Position numbers and translations under genes: made by a program. Positions 58,499 through 64,000 of a stretch of DNA of 64,000 nucleotides are shown here, piece by piece. Source of the stretch: Mucilaginibacter sp. Lineage in GTDB: Bacteria; Bacteroidota; Bacteroidia; Sphingobacteriales; Sphingobacteriaceae. The stretch lies in the NCBI GenBank assembly GCA_031292485.1, contig JARLHA010000005.1:1-64000 (forward strand), written 5' to 3'. Every line of letters begins with the position of its first letter. Positions within the stretch are counted from its first letter, which is position 1. The notes below the pieces were generated by a model. It was not told where the DNA came from. It saw nothing but the letters and a program-made list of their open reading frames with translations, and did no database searches.

Positions 58499-61462
58499 TT
58501 ATTTTAGTGGATTATTATACGGCTGCACCAATAACTTAATCTTGTCATTACCTAAAGCCTTTTCATCAAATTCAATCTTTATGTCTTTTGATTCTCCCTT
58601 CATCACCGAAAAATAATTATCGTTCATAATGGCCGGTAAAATTTGTTCACCGGTACTTGCTTTTACGGCCTGCACCCTGATAGCGAAAGCAGCGGCCGGC
58701 GTTGAGGTTGGGTTAGTAACCCTTACGTCAACGAAATATTTACCATCCTCATGTTTTACTGAATAAGATGTCTTTAAATCAACCTTTGGCAGGTTGTTAA
58801 GCGCGGTAAAATCAGTCCTTTTATTTCCGCGCCAGTAAAAGTTATCAGATACCAGCTTACCATTTTTGTCCGTTAGTTTTAGTTTGATAAAATGCACATC
58901 GCTTAAACCGTTACTTTTAGGCTGACCTCCGTAAACTTCAAAATCCCATAGGGAATAGCCCCAGCCCGAACCGCGCTGCAGTCCCAGCATCCGCACATAC
59001 CTTGCTTTCTCTTCGTCAAATGTAATTCGCTGTATGCCTGTGTGGCCATCTTCTGTTTCATAAACATCTTTCCAGTTTTTTGCATCGGCGGATACCTGTA
59101 TTTTAAACGATCTTCCGAAGGCTTCTTCCCAATTGAGTTTTACGCCATTTACTACCTGTTCCTGCCCAAGGTCAACATAGATCCATTCATTATCCGATTG
59201 GTTGCTGGCCCAGCGGCTGCCGGGGTTGCCGTCAGTTACCAGGGCAGGTTCGCCGCTGGCTGTTGACGAGGCAAAGGCGGGCTTGTTTAGCGCGAGGTTT
59301 TCCTGCTCTTGCGCAAAATTGATCGTGAAGCAATTGGTAGCGGTATTTGCCGGGGCATCTACCATTTTCGATTGGCTGTATTGACTTACCAAAGTGCCGT
59401 CACTGTTATAAACTTCAGCCTGCGCAGTAAGACCTTGTTCGTCAAATCGGGTGGTGTTAATAACCTTTATAGAATTATTTACGGGGTTCCATTGGATATG
59501 CAAAGGCTCACAGGCTTTTTTCGCGCCCCAATAAGCGCCGGTAAGGTCGTAATAGTAATCATAAGTTTGCCATACCAATGATGGATAGGCTGATTGGCTC
59601 ATCCAGGTCATGATGCCCGAGGCATCCTCCCATATATTATCTTCCCAGCCCTCATACATCGCTTTGTTGGTTTCGATGTTCAACAATTGCGCTTTCCGGC
59701 AATAATCCTGTATGCCTGTAGCTTTCCCATATCGTTTTCCAATAGCGGCATCATAACGGTCGGGCCCGGCGTTGCCTGCGGAAGGGCCAAAAAAATGAAG
59801 GTTCCACATTTCATTGCGGGGCCACCATTTATCTTCGGGCATAAACTTTTTAAAGCTGTCAAAATTGGTGAATACGGCCGTACCTATTTCGCTTCGCAAT
59901 CCCCAACCCGGGTTACCGCCAAAACCATTGGGGGAGCGGCTGAAATACCAGCTCGGGTCGGAGTTTGTCCAGGGGCCGCTGCCTGTTAAATTTCCGGCAT
60001 GTGAGTTAGGTTGGTAATACCTGTCGTTACCGTCAAAAGCACTTATATCCTCTTTTAACCAGCCGTTAAGCGGCGCCATGGGCGTTCCTTCATTATCACC
60101 GCACCAGATGGCGATAGACGGATGGTTTCTGAACCGTTTTATTTTTTCAACGGCATTCGCATTAAAAGTATTGATATCGTCGGGCAGGTTCGGAATGGAG
60201 TTCAACCAAAAATCATCCCAAACCATAATGCCGTATTTATCGCAGGCATCGTAAAACGCCTCGTCAGTTGTCGAACCTATCCAGTTACGGATAATGTTAA
60301 AGTTCATTTCTTTATGGAACCGCACTTTGGTATCATACTCATCACCACGACAGCGGAGCATATATTCGCTCATACCCCAGTTGCCGCCTTTTAAAAACAC
60401 TTTTGTGCCATTTACATACACATGCAGCACACGCCCAACCGTGTCATAAGTGTATTTTTTAATGCCGAATTTAATTTCCTTTTCATCGGAAACTATTTCC
60501 CCTACTTTTAAACTCAGCTTGCAGGTATACAGGTTGGGGTCACCGTAGCCATTGGGCCACCAAAGCCTGGGGCTATTGATTGCAAGTTCAGGAAAGCGTT
60601 TTTTGTCGATCCTGATATTTGCCGATCCATTAGCACTAACAAATACCTTTTCCGAAAATTGAATATTACCCGGGTTGATAACGCCGCTTACAACGCCCTG
60701 TTCAAAATTACCGGAGCTATTTTTGATCTTCATTTCGAGCGAAAGATCTGCCCGCGCGTTGGTGGGCAAGTCGGTTCGGATCCATGGGTCGTCTAATGTA
60801 AGGTTGCCTGTATTGGTCAAATATACATCGTCGGGTATCCCCATATTTAAGCCGGGTACATAGGGCATCCAATCCCAGCTCGCGCTCGGGATATAAGTGG
60901 GACTGGCGTAGTTTACGAGTGGTGTATGTGGCCAGTACACCAAAACAGCCAGTACATTTGCCCCGCTTTTATTAACTATACTGGTAATATCGTATTTTCC
61001 ACGCTGCATAAATCCGTCAAGGCTCCCTAATTTGGTACCGTTCAAAAAGATATCTGCATTGCGGTTTATTCCCTTAAAATTCAGCCAGATTGTCTTTTTT
61101 GTAAAACCAGCCGGAACTGCAAATTTAGTTCGGTACCAAAAATCCCGGTCGTATTTCTCTTTATCTACTTTGTAAATATTGTCGCCAAAATTGGGGTCTT
61201 TTTCTAGTCCTGCGGCCACGTATGATGAAAAAACGGTACCTGGTACAGTTGCTTTCACCCAGCCATTTACCTCAAACCCGGGTTTATTGATGGCGTTGAT
61301 ATCTTTAACATCATCAGCAGGTTCCACTTTCCAGACAACAGCAGGATTGGTATCATTGAGATAAACAAGCCCGGGTTGCGCCTGACTGCTTGTGTAAGCC
61401 AAAACACAAGCAAAGGCAAATAAAAATGGTTTATAATAACGGTGTATTAAACTCTTCATCAT
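58499..61462 (-). CDS. GH2 family glycosidase with embedded F5/8-type domain
   Basis: A 987-aa exported enzyme with a signal peptide ending near TSSQAQ (ATG at 61459 is an alternative). The N-terminal sugar-binding and immunoglobulin domains reach about residue 300. In the (beta/alpha)8 barrel the acid/base glutamate lies in IWCGDNEGTPMAPLNGW (near 460) and the nucleophile in LRSEIG (near 530). Residues about 710-850 form an F5/8-type C domain (CBM32-like, LALNKPAFASS to YSLWDFEVYGG). It most resembles beta-mannosidase or exo-beta-glucosaminidase-like GH2 enzymes. Confidence 0.88.
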   Translation of the reverse strand: MMKSLIHRYYKPFLFAFACVLAYTSSQAQPGLVYLNDTNPAVVWKVEPADDVKDINAINKPGFEVNGWVKATVPGTVFSSYVAAGLEKDPNFGDNIYKVDKEKYDRDFWYRTKFAVPAGFTKKTIWLNFKGINRNADIFLNGTKLGSLDGFMQRGKYDITSIVNKSGANVLAVLVYWPHTPLVNYASPTYIPSASWDWMPYVPGLNMGIPDDVYLTNTGNLTLDDPWIRTDLPTNARADLSLEMKIKNSSGNFEQGVVSGVINPGNIQFSEKVFVSANGSANIRIDKKRFPELAINSPRLWWPNGYGDPNLYTCKLSLKVGEIVSDEKEIKFGIKKYTYDTVGRVLHVYVNGTKVFLKGGNWGMSEYMLRCRGDEYDTKVRFHKEMNFNIIRNWIGSTTDEAFYDACDKYGIMVWDDFWLNSIPNLPDDINTFNANAVEKIKRFRNHPSIAIWCGDNEGTPMAPLNGWLKEDISAFDGNDRYYQPNSHAGNLTGSGPWTNSDPSWYFSRSPNGFGGNPGWGLRSEIGTAVFTNFDSFKKFMPEDKWWPRNEMWNLHFFGPSAGNAGPDRYDAAIGKRYGKATGIQDYCRKAQLLNIETNKAMYEGWEDNIWEDASGIMTWMSQSAYPSLVWQTYDYYYDLTGAYWGAKKACEPLHIQWNPVNNSIKVINTTRFDEQGLTAQAEVYNSDGTLVSQYSQSKMVDAPANTATNCFTINFAQEQENLALNKPAFASSTASGEPALVTDGNPGSRWASNQSDNEWIYVDLGQEQVVNGVKLNWEEAFGRSFKIQVSADAKNWKDVYETEDGHTGIQRITFDEEKARYVRMLGLQRGSGWGYSLWDFEVYGGQPKSNGLSDVHFIKLKLTDKNGKLVSDNFYWRGNKRTDFTALNNLPKVDLKTSYSVKHEDGKYFVDVRVTNPTSTPAAAFAIRVQAVKASTGEQILPAIMNDNYFSVMKGESKDIKIEFDEKALGNDKIKLLVQPYNNPLK

Positions 61463-61472
61463 GAATAATTGT

Positions 61473-63686
61473 TTAGTTAAATGATGGCGGCGCTATTTTT
61501 GTCCCCCAGGTTAAATCAGGCTGATCTGATAAGGTGTAAGTAAGCGTCCCCCCATTTTTTATCGCGCCATAAGGTATCCAAGTGCTGTTCCACGGTTTGC
61601 CATTTATTTTGAGCGATGTTATATAAGGTGTATTTTCCGATCCGCCTTTTATCACCAGGGTTTTTCCCGTTCCCAGGTGTATTTTAATGAGCGGGAATGA
61701 CGGGCTGTTAACTGAAAAGCCTGCATAGCCCGGTATCATGGGATACAAGCCAATGCCGGCAAATACATACCAGGCGCCCATGGCCCCAAGGTCATCGTTA
61801 CCTGGCAATCCGTTATCATGATTTGAGTAGGATTCCGCCATAATCCGGCGGATCAACGCCTGGCCTTTATATGGCGCTCCGGCCCAATTGTATGCCCATG
61901 GCATCTGGAAATCAGGCTCATTGCCTGCGGCAAACCAATCCTGGCCATAATCGGCATTTAGTTTAGAAAAATCCTGATCCAGCCTTTCTTCTGCAAATTT
62001 CTTCCCACCAATTGTGTCGATCAGTGTTTTCAGGTCAAATGGCACCATCCAGAAATAGTTGGTATAACTGGATTCGCGCATATCATCATTATAATTTTTC
62101 CAGGTACCATCCGGGTTACGCGATTGCAGCCATTTTCTTTCCGGATTATAGATGTTCTTCCATTTTTCAGCACTTTGTAAATACTTGCTGTACACTGATT
62201 TATTTCCTGTGGCTTGTAAAGAAAATTGCCCTATTGCAAAATCCGCTGAATTATATTCAAGACTCATGGACGCCTGCGCATAGCCTTTGGTTAGGTACTG
62301 TTCCAATTGGGGGCGCGTTAACAGGCCCTGCGATGTGGTACCGGGCACCTCAGCCCCTCTGCGCATAATTTCAAGTGCGGCTTTAGTATCAAAGTTTTTT
62401 GCACCGTAAGTATAGGCATTAGCCACTACTATTGAGGTTGGGTCCCCCTGCATAATACCCGTCTCCATGTTTACCATTACCCATCTCGGAAACCCTCCGC
62501 CTGACTGCCGGGCAAATTTTATAAGCGACTTCATCATATCACCGGTTTCTTTAGGGGCCAGCATGGCGATCAGCGGCGTTTGTGTTCGGTAAGTATCCCA
62601 GTTGCTAAATTCGGTATAGTTATTAAAGCCGACGGCTTTTTTAACTTTATTGTCAGCGCCAATATATTCGCCATTTACATCATTTGATATACTTGGATGG
62701 ATAAATGCGTGGTACAAATGCGTATAAAACTGCGTCGTCAAATCATCGCTGCCACCAAAAGCTTCTATTTTACCTAATTTGTTGTTCCAGGCATGTACCG
62801 CGTTATTTTTTACCGCTGCAAAATCCCAACTTGGGTTTTCTGCTTTTAAATTTTTCTTTGCATTTTTTATCGAAACGTACGATAATCCAAATTTATATTG
62901 GATGGTTTTGTTCGAAGGAACCTTAAAGGTAAAATACGCCCCCGAGTTTGCACCACTATCCGCAATTGATGAAATATTAATTTTACTGTCTTTCCACGTG
63001 CCTGATACGATGGGCACTACATCAAATTCGGCGGCAAAATAAATTTTATAAGCGGTGTTGATCCCGCAAAAGGAGCCGCCGTCAGCATAACCCTCGCATT
63101 TGCCAGGGCCGGTAATCGTTATATGAGCATCATTTATTTTTGTTGCATTTATTCCCGATCCGATAATAATCGTAGCATGGTTGGCGGTATCTGAAAACCG
63201 GTACTGCGCCATCCCGGTTCTTTTTGTTACACTCAACTCGCAATCAATATTGCTGTTGCCTAAATTCACTTTATAGTAACCGGCCATGGCCTTTTCGATG
63301 TGATATTGTGGATTAAAACCCTTCATATCGTTTGGTGAAACCACCAGATCGCCGTTTAAAGGCAGGGTGGGAAAATTGCCCATATGCGGACATCCGGCGC
63401 CGCTTAACTGGTTAACCACAAATCCCTTATTTTCATCAAAAAAAGTGGTAGTAAATTGCACCATGCCAAATGGGTAGGTGGCCCCAGGAAAAGTAAAGCC
63501 AGCCTCCAGGTACATTTCTTCCGGGCCTTTTCCTTTGCCCTTTGTGCCGATAACTGTGTTTACCTTTTCGGCATAATTGCCCCGGATCCGGTCTGGGTTT
63601 TTAGTTTGTGCACCGGCGGTAAAAATTGTGGCCGGCAGTAATACAACGATCAATAATAAAATCAGTAATCCTTTTTTAATTTTCAT
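61473..63686 (-). CDS. GH92 family alpha-mannosidase-like enzyme
   Basis: A 737-aa exported enzyme with a signal peptide ending near TAGAQ. GH92 features are GFTFPGATYPFGMVQFTT near residue 65, NEPDFQMPWAYNWAG near 600 and the GNDDLGAMGAWYVFAGIGLYPM block near 640, which contributes the catalytic base and substrate-binding residues. These calcium-dependent enzymes remove alpha-mannose from N-glycans or yeast mannan in the periplasm. It ends 10 bases before the GH2 start, so they are one transcript. Confidence 0.92.
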   Translation of the reverse strand: MKIKKGLLILLLIVVLLPATIFTAGAQTKNPDRIRGNYAEKVNTVIGTKGKGKGPEEMYLEAGFTFPGATYPFGMVQFTTTFFDENKGFVVNQLSGAGCPHMGNFPTLPLNGDLVVSPNDMKGFNPQYHIEKAMAGYYKVNLGNSNIDCELSVTKRTGMAQYRFSDTANHATIIIGSGINATKINDAHITITGPGKCEGYADGGSFCGINTAYKIYFAAEFDVVPIVSGTWKDSKINISSIADSGANSGAYFTFKVPSNKTIQYKFGLSYVSIKNAKKNLKAENPSWDFAAVKNNAVHAWNNKLGKIEAFGGSDDLTTQFYTHLYHAFIHPSISNDVNGEYIGADNKVKKAVGFNNYTEFSNWDTYRTQTPLIAMLAPKETGDMMKSLIKFARQSGGGFPRWVMVNMETGIMQGDPTSIVVANAYTYGAKNFDTKAALEIMRRGAEVPGTTSQGLLTRPQLEQYLTKGYAQASMSLEYNSADFAIGQFSLQATGNKSVYSKYLQSAEKWKNIYNPERKWLQSRNPDGTWKNYNDDMRESSYTNYFWMVPFDLKTLIDTIGGKKFAEERLDQDFSKLNADYGQDWFAAGNEPDFQMPWAYNWAGAPYKGQALIRRIMAESYSNHDNGLPGNDDLGAMGAWYVFAGIGLYPMIPGYAGFSVNSPSFPLIKIHLGTGKTLVIKGGSENTPYITSLKINGKPWNSTWIPYGAIKNGGTLTYTLSDQPDLTWGTKIAPPSFN

Positions 63687-63753
63687 TTTTTGTAGAGAAG
63701 TAAGCTGTTCATCAGCCGACGATGAATACGGGTCGTTAGCAAATAAAATTTCA

Positions 63754-64000
63754 TCACTTAAAAACCAGGCTGCCGGTTTTGCCGAGAAGCGCGCTCTTTT
63801 CTGTCTTGCCTAAAACCGCTTTAATGGTTTTATAAACATTTTTACCTGAGTAAGCGCCGCTTATTTTCCATGATAAGGTTTTGGTGGCATCGTTCCAGTT
63901 ATAGGTTGTTGTCCGGGTATTGCCTTTAGTGTAATTATAGGACACGCCATCATCTTCAAACATTTTAAACGAACCGTTTTTCCCGGGGTAGATACGGATC
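63754..64000 (-). CDS. GH31 family glycosidase, C-terminal end (partial)
   Basis: The visible 82 codons read IRIYPGKNGSFKMFEDDGVSYNYTKGNTRTT and end GKTGSLVFK, TAA near 63754. IRIYPG, EDDG and the following YNW strand are the DUF5110 C-terminal domain of GH31 alpha-glucosidases or xylosidases. The frame continues past the right window edge. It is the first known gene of the leftward glycan unit and lies 67 bases from the GH92 start. Confidence 0.75.
   Translation of the reverse strand, partial: IRIYPGKNGSFKMFEDDGVSYNYTKGNTRTTTYNWNDATKTLSWKISGAYSGKNVYKTIKAVLGKTEKSALLGKTGSLVFK

Overview
The window looks like the chromosome of a Bacteroidota member of the family Sphingobacteriaceae, most probably Mucilaginibacter or a close relative. 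This rests on protein style (Bacteroidota-type DUF6515, DUF5995 and tail proteins, a glycan-degradation cluster with GH2/GH78/GH92/GH31), AT-rich leaders mostly lacking Shine-Dalgarno sites, TAnnTTTG-type -7 boxes, and short dispersed inverted repeats in many gaps. The genus is an inference; no rRNA is present.

Layout. 1-1430: the 5' part of a group II intron (ribozyme plus reverse transcriptase running off the left edge), sitting directly behind the terminator of the next locus. 1.5-7.7 kb: a phosphate-uptake locus read leftwards, outer-membrane porin, pstS, hairpin, pstC, pstA, pstB, phoU. At 10 kb an unlinked PhoU-like DUF47 gene shares with the porin a candidate Pho-box promoter of identical geometry. 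8-23 kb: housekeeping and hypothetical genes (DUF6515 protein, XRE and S24-type regulators, GNAT, DUF5995, L,D-transpeptidase, CPBP protease, RRM protein, a PhyH dioxygenase divergent from an AraC regulator), three small genes of 50-57 aa, tRNA-Lys and two tRNA-Leu genes plus a tRNA-Leu pseudogene.

23.85-52.5 kb: a tailed-phage structural and lysis cluster read leftwards. The order is small terminase, large terminase, tail chaperone with a -1 frameshift site, tail and connector proteins, tape measure, then (after a Fic gene, a broken TPR lipoprotein and a signal peptidase) ClpP-like head protease, major capsid, portal, connector, tail fibre, holin-like protein, lysozyme and spanin-like protein. 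There is no recognisable integrase, repressor or replication gene. The gaps are filled with host-type inverted repeats, and every opposite-strand gene encodes a lipoprotein or membrane protein. A 20-bp palindrome overlaps the predicted start of transcription before the small terminase gene, and its core recurs before the tape-measure gene. It reads as a long-resident, possibly domesticated or defective prophage, or a gene-transfer-agent-like or particle-forming locus; the sequence alone does not decide which.

53.6-64 kb: a carbohydrate-use cluster. A GH78 rhamnosidase-like enzyme converges on a leftward group, GH31 (cut by the window edge), GH92, GH2 with an embedded F5/8-type carbohydrate-binding module, a fucose-permease-family MFS transporter and a LacI regulator. 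Two palindromes in promoter gaps are candidate operators. No SusC/SusD pair lies inside the window.
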